From contig JAZKJV010011598.1 in the NCBI GenBank assembly GCA_037367405.1, forward strand, positions 1,240,001 through 1,304,000: a stretch of DNA of 64,000 bases, written 5' to 3'. The notes beneath the pieces are model-generated. The model did no database searches, was not told the DNA's origin, and saw only the letters and a program-made list of their open reading frames with translations. Shown piece after piece: positions 44,216-55,685 of the stretch; positions within the stretch are counted from its first letter, which is position 1, and every line of letters starts with the position of its first letter. The translations under genes and the position numbers were made by a program. Source of the DNA: Ottelia alismoides. Taxonomy: Eukaryota; Streptophyta; Magnoliopsida; Alismatales; Hydrocharitaceae.

Positions 44216-44786
44216 CCATGTAACTGAGTGTCATGTGCATAGGTTATATGCATCTCTAAGTGTGAGCTTGGCCACCACTCTCTCTATCTCAACAACGGGA
44301 TCTTCTCTCTGTTGCTCATCTCCTCCCCCATTCCCACCTCCTCTATGTTGCCCATCCTTCTCTCTCCTCTCTCTCCTCTATTGTTCCTCAGCTCAAAGAT
44401 CATGTCTTTCAAACCGACCTGAATGGTGGCATGCTCAGCCAACTGTGCCTGAATAGCCTAGATGGATGCCAACATCATATTGTTGATCTTAGACTGGTCT
44501 ATCATAGATCACATACCCTTTGGTGGCATCAAGTCCTCAATAATTGGCTAAGTATCTGGAAATGTGAGAGGAACTTGATCAGTCTGCATGAATGAAGGAG
44601 TCTCAAATGAGAGTTCGGGAACATGGTCTATCTCGAATAAAGGATTTATTGGTGACAACTCATAAAAGAGAAAGAAGAAAGCTCGGGAAGAGAGTCATCT
44701 CGAGTAAAAGAAGATGAAGACGAACGAATTGGAGAGGAAAGAGATAAGTCTGCAAAGTCCGAACATAAATCACTCCAATCTGACAT
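44216..44786 (-). pseudogene. gag N-terminal region of element D
   Basis: ATG at 44786 on the minus strand begins MSDWSDLCSDFADLSLSSPI, followed by a serine-rich stretch to a stop near 44646. Element B gag starts with a similar EDWGYFCSDFTSLSLTTP. The same region in element E starts MSGYWSPYPETSDHSSST. I take this as the true gag start because it lies just after the leader and because of that similarity. The remainder to 44216 is out of frame and unrecognisable. Confidence 0.65.
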
Positions 44787-46303
44787 CTTTGAAACAAGGA
44801 GAAAGATGCGAGAACAGAAAGTCAAAATAAGAAGAGAAAGTGAAAAAGGCATGAAGTGGACGGAGGGATCTTTATTCTAAGAAAATAAACACAACCCAAA
44901 CCCTCAATTGATACCCTGGACACAAGTGGAGACCGTAAGAGTTCGATCTTTTATTTTTTAATTTTTAGTTTAGTGAATCCAAATAGTTACTTAACCACAT
45001 ACACACGTGGTGATGTCGCCCTATCACTCAATGTACGTTCTCAAACCTCCCCAAACAGTGGTACCATTTGCTTGGGTTGTCGGTTTATATCAGGCCCAAA
45101 GGGAGACAAGAGGCAGAGCACACCAAAATGATTTTCTAAGGTCAGAGGGAAGTGCTTGCAACTGTGACCATGTACCGAAGAGTTATACACATGTGCTTAG
45201 GGCACAAGTCTAGGGATTTGGGCTCTATATTTAAGGCTATGTCCTCACCAACTCTATCTGGACTCCGAAGGTAAGTACATGTATACAAAGAGGGTGTTAC
45301 TCACCCCAAAACAAGATGAATCATTACATTTCTTTAAGGGTCAAGTTATTTTAGCAGTCCTGATTTTATTTAAGTTGTCACTTTTTTTAGTAGTTTTCAA
45401 ATAAATCGCCTATCGAATTTTCTCATTTCCTTTTTTATCCTAAGTGAGGAAAAATAATGAAGAAAGTCGGAAAAGCAGATGCGCGATGAAATCAATGATG
45501 CATGCAAAGTAGAAGATGCGTACGTAAAGCCAGCAATCTACATGCAATATAATCTGTGTATATGAAAAATAAAATCTATACTAAATTAATGCAAGTGAGA
45601 ATCGATCTAGCGGAAATTTCTATTATCAAGAAGAACCTAATTATTTGACTAAGTTCAATCTACGGGACTAACTATAGGAACATGAAGATATTGTTGGGCC
45701 TGGACCTATTATTTACCTGGCTCAACCAAGATAATAAAAACTTAATGCTAAGGGCTCAAGCACAAAAAATAAAGACAAATAAGTCGAAAAGTTCAAATCA
45801 CAAATAACAAATTTAAAAATTGGATGAAAACCAAACCAATGGGATCCTCCAAGTGCACCGACACGTGGTGAAATAGGATGCGACAATCACAAGGTTATAA
45901 TGGCCATATAAAAAACAAAAGAAGGGTAAATACCAACAAAATTATTACAAATAATTACAATAATAATGGAATAAGATTATTGGAAAAATAAAACAAAAAA
46001 TGCTAAAAATGCTCTTCCAATCCTCATGCTCCTCCTCAACTATGCTCTCATGCCGATCGGTGAAGAAACTCCCGGTCTCTGCTTCGCTCGGGTGCACCGG
46101 TGCTCTTTAGAATGTCATCCTGGCTCGTCGAGCCCTCACAGAAAAGGGGAAACAAGAAATGTGTCAGAAACAAATGTTAAAAATAAGAGAAAATAAAGAA
46201 GCTGGAAATGAAATGAAATAGAAGATAAGTAAATGAAATAGGAAAAAACAAACAAGTAACCAAGAGCAGAGGAAAAGAAACCTATCTATCCTCATTGTGC
46301 CTT
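44787..46303 (-). mobile_element. Untranslated leader of element D
   Basis: About 1.5 kb between PBS and gag ATG with no coding domain. The part at 45400-45520 (GAATTTTCTCATTTCC, GAAAAGCAGATGCGCGATGA) resembles leaders of B and, on the plus strand, A and E. A G/C-rich stretch at 46020-46140 (CTCGTCGAGCCC, GGTGCACCGGTGC) near the PBS side could fold; packaging signals usually lie here (established knowledge for retroelements). Confidence 0.55.
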
Positions 46304-46319
46304 CCCGGCAATGACACCA
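46304..46319 (-). other. Primer-binding site (tRNA-Asp) of element D
   Basis: On the minus strand TGGTGTCATTGCCGGG, two bases after the LTR end (AATCA, aa). It differs from the tRNA-Asp complement TGGCGCCGTTGCCGGG by three transitions. Confidence 0.85.
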
Positions 46320-48388
46320 TTTGATTATTCCAGGAAATCATGGGTTTTCATTTAAAGAAAATAATGTGAACGAAGAAATGCAGTTTTCACTGCAACCCAC
46401 GACTTCCTGAATCAAAAAATTGCTCTAGCATGCAGAAAATGAATCAAATAAAAAAAAGTTGTATGTGTTATTCTTTTACATGTATAACATGCAAGATCGA
46501 ACTCAGGAAGGCCATAATACCCTAGGGTTATTAATAAGAAAATCAAAGAGCATTCTTTTCCTCTTTTGTTATTTTTTGTCTTTGTATATTTTTTGTATTT
46601 TTATGGATTTTTTATATTTAAAATTTCTATATTATTTGATTTTTAATTTTTTTTAATGATTTTTTATTTGTAAATTTTAATGTATTTTATATTTAAAAGA
46701 AAACAAAATAAAGAAAATGAAAAGAAAGACTCTTTTTGCATTTTCCAAAAAAGTAAAAATACCCAGAAAATCCAAATAAAATTCTTTTTGTGTTTTATAC
46801 AATTCTATACTATTTTTGTTATTTTTGTGAGACTTTTAGTTTTTTAGGATTTTTAAACAAGAAAATAAAAGTAGGAAATAAACAAAATTAAGTTATTGTT
46901 TTTTTGTTTTTAATATATAAAATAAAGACAAAATTACTGAAAAAATTAAGTAGAAGAATATTTTTAGGCTTTTAAAAAAGTTATTTTATGTATTTTCCTA
47001 TTTTTAAATGATATTATATGAATTTTAAGTTTTTTGAATTCTTAATTTTTTGAGTTTTCTTAAGGAATTTTCAAACGAAAATTCTAAATAAGTTAAAAGA
47101 AATTAAAACACACAATTATTATTTTTTGGAATTTTTAAAACATTTTTCATTTTTTGATCTTTTTAGTTCAAAGAAAACATTTTTTCAATATTTTTAATTT
47201 TAAAAAAGGAACTTAACCAAAGTTTTAGGAAATTTTGGAATTAATTTGTTATTTATTAAGCACAATTAAAGAAGCACGTAATAATCTGTTGTAGAGGGAC
47301 CTATATGTAATTATTTAATGTCTTGGTACTAAATCAACAATAAAAGCAATAAATGCATGGAAGAATATGCAACTATTCCACCAAAGTGTGTTACAACGCA
47401 CGTGAGATGCGTTGGACTGGACTACTTTACAATTATTTTAGTTTCAAGGGCTAAACAATAACACAAAGCGATAACGAAATTATACCAAAATTCATGTGGT
47501 GATGCATGCAAGTCTTTTCAAATAGGACTAAAGTGCAAAATTAAAAACAATAAAGGTTATGAATGCAATTATTCAAGCCATAAATGCACGACACGTGTCC
47601 ACTTAAGGGTTTATTTACAAATAAAAGAAAGAAACATGGCTAGAGTGTAAAATTCACCGAGGAGCGTGTGGGCCACATGTGGATCTTACAGCTGAACTTC
47701 GATGATATGGATCTGATCAAGCAGACAACATTTAGGGATGGACCAACGACTAAGATGTGATCTGGCGTGGAATGTTCTTGATCCAACAATGATCAGGGCA
47801 CCTGGAAGAACGTATATGAAGGCGGTTGATTCTGACTTTGATTCCATCAGATCTCTTCCGATATGGTTCTGATGTGGACTTTATTAACTCCAACACATTC
47901 CTAATGCTCCTCCTCATCGATTTGAAGTGAAAGCTCGATCCAAATTCCATTGATCAAGGATCTAGGGCTCCAGCTCATAAATACCTGCAACTCAATCTCT
48001 AACTTTGAATCCCTGCTCTATAACGCTCCTCTGGCACCTATAAGTTGTTTCTAGCTCAAAGGCGATGCTTCGGTGAGATTTATTTAGCAGAATAAAGGGG
48101 AAATGGGGGTGGATGGTTGACCTTCGGTGAAGTGGTTGGAGAGGAGGTTGAATTCCAGATCTGACTCAGATCTGGTTGATCAGATATGATAGAAGGATGG
48201 AGAAACACATGGTAATCGTGAAGCGATGGTCGGAGTGAAGTGAAAACACGTGGATGACCTCCGATCACGAAGATTGGAGGTTGATCTGATTAGCTCTGAT
48301 CTAACTAAATTTAAAAGAAAATGTAAGGAATTAAGCTCTGGAATGAAATCTAAATTAATATATTACCCTACGGTGATCGTGGAGAGGT

Positions 48389-50677
48389 TGTTGAAGGATA
48401 TGGGAAAATCCTTAAGCGCATCACGGAAGCGTGAGGATCGCATCATATGCGATCGGGAGCGACTAGTCGTGCTAGTTGCTCGGGGTAGTGGAATTTAAAA
48501 ATATTAAACGATGAAACCACATGATCTAAGAACACTTCTCGGGTCGTTTCTAACAACAAATGAGTATTAGGTTTACCTCTTGAAGTGTGGTTGCGATCGA
48601 GTCTCTAAACGAAGAGACCTCATGTCTCAAGTCTGATCCGATGGAATAGATGCTTACGAGTGTGTTGATGAAACATGTGCTCCTCGCAATCCATGTTGAT
48701 GATCCAAGTAGCGAATCTCCTGATCTCATCACACGAGATCGGATATCTTCTTCACGAGCGAGGCATACCAAAGGAGACGGAGATACACGAGCAAACGATT
48801 CAGTAGCATAACGGTAATGCGGCGCCGATGGTGACTCTCTCTAGGGCTCCATGGTGGATGGCCACAATGAGAGAGAGAGAGAGACTTGGCATGTAGAGAG
48901 AGAGAGGGAGAGAGCATTAGTTGTTGTACTTTAAAGAGCAAGGGTTGCCTCTTCATATATAGTATTTTGGGAGTCTGTGGAATTAATCCATGGACAACAC
49001 AAAATCAATGGATGATATTGATTTGTGTTTCTTTCAATGGACATGATTTTGTTGTAAAAACATAAGAAAAATTAATTTAATTAAATTAAATATATAGAGA
49101 TAATAGGAAGGAGATTAGCCTCCTTCTATAAATAGAAGGGACGACCACCCATTCCTAATAGGAGTTGGTAGCGTCCACCCTTCCTTTAAGAAAGGTGGTT
49201 ATCTCCTCATAATCCATGAGATTGCATTATCCCATGAAAATCTCCAATATTTACAACAACATTTGTTGTAAATTATCTCCCAAAAACTAATTCATAATTA
49301 GTTTGTGAATAGTGCAATCATGCCACTGAAAATGTGTGAATCGTATTCACAACCCAAAATAAAAATGTAAATTACATTTTCAATCAATGTGAATCCAATT
49401 CACATTAACATTTAAATTTTAAATGTTATTTACAAATAGCTCTCTCTTGTATATTATAAATCACATTTATAATAGATATGATTAATATGGATAGTGTTAT
49501 CCATATTATTCATATCCATGATAATTAAATCACATTTAGTCATCTTGGATCTCTATTCTCATATGCCCAAAATATGAATCACATTCACATTATTTACATC
49601 TTTGATAACTAAATCACATTTAATTATCTTAGATAACTCTTCTTATAATATGAATCAAATTCATATTATTCATGATAATTAGATCACATTTAATTGTTAA
49701 TTTTCTCAATGCTCGGATACATATATCAACAATGAAATTATCCTCGAACTCTTTCAAGGATAATGTGCTTTCTCTGCAGATACTTGGAGATAAGGACAGG
49801 TGATTGTACGTTCCATGTATAGTGACTTGGATATTAAGATCATATCTCAAATCCAGATCTTGCGGACCTCCCATAGATGTTTGATTAAATCAAAACCGTA
49901 AATCTAATCTTTTCCTTGCATCTGAATCACATTCATGTCACTGTCTAACATTTGGACCAAGATCAGATTACTTCTTTGTTGAGAGGAGTCGCTAAAATCC
50001 AAACCCGTTTCATCACTCCCTAGGAATGGAAGCGGCATGGTTATACAACCGTTTATGATCACATCACCCTCATGTATTCCTAATATATATACATCCTGCA
50101 TACTGGAAGACCTAGAATAAGCTCGAAGTTTTAGATCTATTTAGACTGTCTTCTTCAGGGTTTTATCATTAAGTTTCTCATTTGATCATTGGGAGTTGGT
50201 ATCGATCATATACTTTCCAAAGGCATATTTCATATCTAGGTATTGATCGTATGATTTCCAGAAGTATATATCAAACCTACAAATTCAGTAAAGTTTTCAA
50301 AGCGAGATGATCGTGCACGGAATTTGATCCCAATATCTCTTGAGTGAGCTCAAGTCTTTCGGTTCAGTAAATGAACATGTATGATCCCTTAATATCAGCT
50401 CGTGAGAGAAAGGATTGACATCTCCTACTCAGGCTGGAGATCATCTCTTAATAATCATTTGACGATGCTTGATGAGTCCTCAATCTAACTCCTTAGACAT
50501 TCACCCACGCACCAGCATCTATGATTCAGCAATTGAATCAACTGGTCATGGTACATAACCCTACTTGTACTAAAGGACCTATTATATAAATTAATTATTC
50601 TTTATTTCAGATCAGGGAATGATATTTGCAATAATGTTTATTGCATAATGGCTTGTCGTGGACTCGCATGTCCAACA
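48389..50677 (-). mobile_element. Solo LTR of a second (probably copia-type) family
   Basis: The insert starts TGTTGAAGG and ends TGTCCAACA, giving TG...CA ends and a short terminal inverted repeat (TGTTGAA / TCCAACA). It interrupts the element D LTR cleanly and has no interior, so it is a solo LTR left by LTR-LTR recombination. On the minus strand a TATA box (CTATATATG, 48954-48962) is followed by a CT-rich leader. A clear 5-base target-site duplication is not visible: gaggt lies on the left and gttgc on the right. The ORFs at 48550-48956 and 49629-50101 are not recognisable. Assignment to Ty1/copia is a guess from the TGTTG...CAACA ends. Confidence 0.78.
48870..48915. repeat. GA microsatellite in solo LTR leader
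   Basis: GAGAGAGAGAGAGAG (48870-48885) and AGAGAGAGAGAGGGAGAGAG (48896-48915) occur downstream of the minus-strand TATA box, so the predicted leader is CT-rich. Confidence 0.85.
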
Positions 50678-50877
50678 GTTGCGGGCTCGATTCGACGGTG
50701 AAAGGTCGAAGAAGCTTGTCTTGCCGAAGGAGGTCCAGCGGTAGCGGGATCTCGCCTCTACCTCTTCCACTCCTTATTTAGGAATGCTTCAGATGACACC
50801 TAAAGCATAATCCTGGAGTTGATCTCGGGGAGAAAAGGAAGGTAAAATGGATCGGGGGGATGATTGAGATCTTGAGG

Positions 50878-50885
50878 TATTTATA
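50878..50885 (-). promoter_or_regulatory. LTR TATA box (element D 5' LTR)
   Basis: The minus strand reads CACTGCCTATAAATACCTC. This is the best TATA box of the family (TATAAATA). A solo LTR now sits 200 to 2,490 bases downstream, inside the transcribed leader of this LTR. Confidence 0.65.
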
Positions 50886-52307
50886 GGCAGTGACATTCAG
50901 GGATCTTGAATTTGGAGAGGTACGCGAACCGAGGCACACTTAGGCAAATTTTATTCAGGCGAAAGAATTTATTATTCGATAGAGAAGAAATCAGGAGAAA
51001 TGGAGGAAGGAATCAAGTAGGAAAATCAGGAAAGAAGGAGGTTCGGGCAAGTTATTCAGGAAAGAATGCAGAGGGTTCAGTTGACATGGGTCGACGGACT
51101 AGGGTTGGTCCAATGGAGATCCAGCCTACAAACGTCCAAACAGAAAAATGCAAAACACTTAATAAAAATTGAAATAAATTCAAAATAAAATAATAAACAA
51201 ATTTAAATAAAAAGTTGCCAACATAAAAATGTAAAAATAAAAAAACTTATTTTTGGTTATTTTTAATAAACTAAATAAATAATGTAAATAAATAAAAACC
51301 TTTATTCATATGTAAAATACCTATATATACAACAACTCAATTTTTTAATAAAAGATTTACAAATAATTACATAACTTATTAATTTATTAATTTACAGATT
51401 TATTTAAATATTTTAAATATATTTTTATTTATTTTTATGAGTTAATTTAATAAGTAAAATAAATAAGACTATGTACAATATAGGTACTTGATATCTATAC
51501 AATAAATGCATTATTTTATTTTTGTTTATTTTTTATTTTGTTATTTTTATTTGTATTTTATATAAAAATACAATATATATAATATTAAAAATACAATATG
51601 TATAAAAATACAAAGAAATAAATAAATGATTAAATAATACAATGTACAACATAGACAAATTATAAAATAGCAATCTAGAACGCTAAATTTCACATCTTGA
51701 CTCCGATTTTTATGAAACCACTTTTATTTAAAGCTTATTTAATTTTAAACACAATGAAAGTAAGTTTGGTTTATTTTAAGATTATGTAGAGAAGATATTG
51801 ATTTGACAAGTTTTGCTTTGAGGCTTTTCATAGTGTTGTTATTCTTATTTTGTGCAATGATTCTTCTTGCAATTATTTTTATTGGTTACAAATTATTTTT
51901 TGTGTACAAGTTTCAAGAAGAAAGCATTTTTATTTGAGGTTATTTTGTGATAAATAAAATAGTAGAAGATATGTGCAATATGTTTAATGATGAATATACA
52001 TGTGAAGAATAGTTTTCTTGATTTTTATAGACAACATGCCTTATCTCCCCCTACTTTATTCCTTATTGATTAGGTCAAGTCTTGACTACTCTTGGGGTTA
52101 GGATCAGCATGTATTTATTGCATGCATACAGTCTTCTTATTTTCTTTATTTTTATTTACTTATTTAAGATTAAATAATGATAAATACACAATATTTACAA
52201 ATGATCTGGAAATATTAACAAGTGAGAATTATTGATATTTATAGGTGTTTTATAAGGTAGTTTAAGCTAAAATAATTTAATAAAGATGATGAATTGGTGA
52301 TTCATCA

Positions 52308-52315
52308 CGCGCGAC
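52308..52315. other. 8-base gap between two LTR tips (D and E)
   Basis: CGCGCGAC separates the minus-strand tip of D (ending ATTCATCA at 52307) from the plus-strand tip of E (starting TGATGAAT at 52316). The two U3 ends are therefore back to back, with divergent promoters. Confidence 0.9.
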
Positions 52316-53013
52316 TGATGAATTTGTGATTCATCACTCTAAAATTTGAAAATAGAGTCTTGTTCCCAAGTAAATAGCAACATATTTTCCCTTATCTTGC
52401 AAAATTAGCATTCATGCATGCAAGCATAATATCTGCATTTTAGCATTCATATTTGCATTAAATAAGAAGCCAAATTCACTTGTAAATATTCACCTGTATA
52501 TTAGCTAAAATATCATATTTGCATATATTTCTATATGACTAACACTAATAAAGGAAAAATATCAAAAAAATACTAACTTGTAAAATTGACCAATAAAACC
52601 CCAATCCAAGTTTGAAAATAGGAGCCTTAAAATGCGCATATCTATCTCATACAGTCTCCGAATTAGATCTACTCACTTTTAAAGTAATATACATTCAGAG
52701 ACCTTCGAAACAAGATCGATATCATTAAAATCAGAGCTCGTATGCAAAACTTGGGTTTTGGGCCCCTTTTGTATATTGTACATATTGACCTTTTTGCCCC
52801 TGTATTTTACCATTTCATTTTCCTAATTATTGAAAATAAAAAATAGATTAAGTTGTAAATATTCTTTTCATATTTTCTCTAACTTTATTTTAATCTTTCT
52901 CTCTTTTAAAAATGACAAAAAAATACAAAAGATAAAATGCGGTATTTTATATCTATAAGGTACTAGCCAAAAATACACTTTGTACATATGACTTCATTTG
53001 ATTTTCGGCCCTT

Positions 53014-53054
53014 CACAAAAGTTGTAGATCTCGTCGAGACGAGCAACTTTCGTG
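53014..53054. promoter_or_regulatory. Conserved GTAGATCTC hairpin (element E 5' LTR)
   Basis: CACAAAAGTTGTAGATCTCG and CGAGACGAGCAACTTTCGTG pair around T; the matching copy in the 3' LTR is at 62343-62382. It is the most proximal of two inverted repeats upstream of the promoter. Confidence 0.7.
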
Positions 53055-53132
53055 TTGACCACTTTTTAATTTAATCCCTTTTGTTATTTCTTTTTTATTT
53101 TTCTTTATATTTAAATTTTGAATTTTCTAGGA

Positions 53133-53168
53133 GTGACATGTGGCGCTCCTGGAGCCGCCACATGTCAC
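53133..53168. promoter_or_regulatory. ACATGTGGC inverted repeat (element E 5' LTR)
   Basis: GTGACATGTGGCGCTCC and GGAGCCGCCACATGTCAC are near-perfect inverted arms; the 3' LTR copy (62462-62498) has one extra base and GCGACATG on the left. It occupies the G-box position of the other LTRs with CACATGTC/GACATGTG in place of CACGTG. Confidence 0.7.
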
Positions 53169-53400
53169 CCCTTTATTTTATTATTTTCGGATTTATTTTA
53201 TTATTTTCGGATTTATTATTATTATTTTTATTATTTTATTATTTTAATTATTTTTAGTAGCCTATTATTTTATTTTATTATTTTGTCTATTTTATCTCCC
53301 TTTTACCTCTTCTCCCTTACTTGTCTTCCACTCCAAGCCACCACTATCACCACCTCCTCCATCTTCTCCATCCCTTCTTCAACTTCCCTTTCCTCCTCCT

Positions 53401-53406
53401 TATATT
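53401..53406 (+). promoter_or_regulatory. Weak TATA-like box (element E 5' LTR)
   Basis: TATATT in CCTCCTTATATTCTCACC; in the 3' LTR the sequence is CTTTATATTCTCACC (62729-62743), a slightly better match. The following ATCCACCAATCTTGAGAGAG could be the start of the transcript leader. Confidence 0.45.
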
Positions 53407-53680
53407 CTCACCTCTCACTCCATTTTTCATCATCCACCAATCTTGAGAGAGAGAGAGCCCCAGCCCTCGTATCGTTCCTGGTGACAGCGCAGACGAGACG
53501 ATCTGAGCGACGACGAGCTCGACCATCGTTGGCCATGGTGAGATCCAAGGAGCCTCACAACTCCTTGTTGCAGATTCCACACAAGCTGCTCAAGCCTCGA
53601 AGCTTCCTTGTTCGCCGACTTCTTGAGGCCACAACCGGAGTGTAGCATAGCTCCTCCAAAAATCCGGCGATCAACCACAG

Positions 53681-53878
53681 GTAAGTATTCTCTTCTTTCC
53701 TTGTCATTATTTTTATCTAACATTATTTGTCTATCTTGTTTACCACACAAACATCACATCATCATCTACCATTTTCACCTCTCATTTTATTTCCACACTT
53801 TCTTTTCCTATAATTTTATTTCCTGTTTACAAAATATAAAAAAACAAAAAGTTTTGCAAAAAAAACAAAAAGTTGCAG
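53681..53878 (+). other. Candidate intron inside the LTR (5' copy)
   Basis: Donor CCACAG|GTAAGTATTC is a full consensus plant 5' splice site. The following 190 bases are AT-rich, ending in an A-rich stretch and acceptor GTTGCAG|GTTTGCC. The bases on either side are GC-rich, as expected for exon-intron contrast. The 3' LTR has the same donor (63009) and acceptor (63207). This is a prediction; I have no transcript evidence. Confidence 0.5.
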
Positions 53879-55668
53879 GTTTGCCCCAACCGCCGACGCT
53901 TACAGCCCCACAGTCTTGGAGCGTCTGACGGCCGCCTCTCCTCGTCGCCCCGGGTGCCGCCGCCTCAGCGCCCTCCGCCCTCCGCCAGGCGCGCCGGCCG
54001 CGCACAACCCCAGGACTCCGCGCCCACCCGCAGCTGCGAGCCGCGCCACCACCACAGGCCGGGTCGTGCGCCGCCATCTCCACCGCCTCCAAGCTGCGCT
54101 CCTCTGCGTGCGCACAGCCAGCTGCCCCGGCAACCCCCCTTCCTAGCGCGGCCAGCACCGCGCGGTAGCCTTCCAGCCCCCCAGTCCGACGTCGCTGACC
54201 TCGCGTGGCCCCCCCGCTACCTCACCGCGCCACCGTGCGAGCGCACCGCACATCCCTCTCCACTGAGTTACCCCCCGTCGCACCAGCCCAAGCGCGCGGC
54301 GTGCGCGACCCAGCCCTCCGCCCTCGCCGCCACGAGATCCTCCGCCACGCGGCCGTGCGTCGCCCGTCTCGCTGCCAACCGTCGAGGCGTCGCCACAACC
54401 GCCCGCCTTAGCCCGCGTTTCCTCTAAGGCCCGCCGCCAACCGCCCCTTTGGGCTCCATCGTGCCCTAGCAGGTCTATTTTATTTTCTTTTTTAGATTAT
54501 TTATTTCGTGAAAAGTGTACTTTCATCCGTCAAGTTTGGTTATTTGCAGAAGTGCCCCTGTGCACACTTTGTCAGTCTTATTTCAATTTTTATTTGCATT
54601 GGCACCCCTACGTTTGAGCGTTATTTTGGACAGTCATTTTACATCAATTTTTATTCAAAAAAATAGCATTGTGTAGAACTTCTAATCGTTTATCTTGTGG
54701 CTATTTATTTACATTTTTATGATCATTTGACATTTTATTTAAAAATCAGAGATTGAAATTGACTGATATTTTACCCATTTAAGCTCTGAAATTCGTACAG
54801 CCATGTTTATTGCTCTAACAATTGTGAAAAAATTGTGAATGATGCCTATAAATTTGCTTTAATTACTATCCAAGTTTCGTTCAATTAGAAATTGTCTTGT
54901 ACATAGAATAAATTATAGAGTCATTTCTGTAATTGATTTTTAGTTAAATCCACGAATATTATTTTTTAGAAATTTCAACTTTCCTGAATTCCATATTAAA
55001 GCATCTATTTGAGATAAATATCTCTCTGGATAATTTGATTTCGTGGATTAATTAGGAATTAAATACCCACACCACTCTATTTTCAGTAAAAAAACATAAA
55101 AAGTTATAAAGTATCAGAAAATTCCAAAAATATTAGTGTAGCTTAATTTCATCATATTTAACTTCCAGTAATTTTTTCATAGTTTTTGCATAACATTTGC
55201 ACAAAAAATTGCATAAAAACCCTAAAAAAGTTTGCATTTTTCATTTGTGCATTTTTGACCCAAAAAATCTATTTTGCATTCATTGTTGGATTAGATTTAT
55301 AGAGAAAATACAATTTGGTCAATTTGGATTAATTTCACATTAAAATTATTTTGACTACGTTGTTGATTTTCTTAATAACCTAATTCATCTGTATTGTTGC
55401 ATTTGGCATTTTTATCGCATAAAAAATTACAAAAAAAATCCCACTTGGAAAACCGCAATCTAATACCTCTAACTTGATCCCGAGTTGTTCCTTTGCCTCC
55501 TTGAGTTGACCCTGGGGCTTGCCCAGGCTAAATAAATATAAAACCATGCATTAATTCATTCGACGATTCATCGAGTTGTGCGGTTATTTTTTATCGATGC
55601 GGATCTATCCGACTGCAATGAAATAGTCAATCCAACAACATAAAAGGTTAGGTCCGCGGCCCTTCAGA

Positions 55669-55685
55669 TGATGCCGTTGCTGGGG
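55669..55685 (+). other. Upstream PBS-like duplicate
   Basis: TGATGCCGTTGCTGGGG follows CCTTCAGA with the LTR-end/2-base spacing seen in A. It lies 65 bases before the better PBS, in a local duplication sharing CGCGGC...TCA.ATG and CGTTGC.GGGGA. Confidence 0.6.

Larger units (their letters stand above)
34702..52307 (-). mobile_element. Element D: gag-protease non-autonomous Athila-like retrotransposon
   Basis: Minus-strand order: 5' LTR (52307-46322, with a solo LTR nested inside), PBS (46319-46304), leader, gag (44786 to about 41900), protease (about 41880-41565), acidic tail, 3' non-coding region with hairpin array, PPT (38390-38378), 3' LTR (38377-34702). The LTRs align along their length except for the nested insert. 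No RT, RNase H or integrase is present and there is no sign that pol ever followed the protease here. Bases flanking the element are catgc (34697-34701) and cgcgc (52308-52312), a possible target-site duplication with two transitions. Confidence 0.82.
46322..52307 (-). repeat. 5' LTR of element D, interrupted by a solo LTR
   Basis: Matches the 3' LTR from tip (52287-52307) to end (46322). The match breaks at 48388 and resumes at 50678, where a 2,289-base insert lies; without it the LTR is about 3,697 bases, very close to the 3,676 of the partner. TATA box at 50878. AT-rich blocks 51170-52250 and 46550-47230 align with 37255-38340 and 34910-35640. The GC island is again purine-rich on the plus strand. 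Confidence 0.85.

Noticed and set aside
53873..54427. 184-codon plus-strand ORF in the GC island of the 5' LTR
   Set aside because: Composition is almost only Pro, Arg, Ala and Ser, other frames are equally open, and it lies inside an LTR. It is a product of GC richness.
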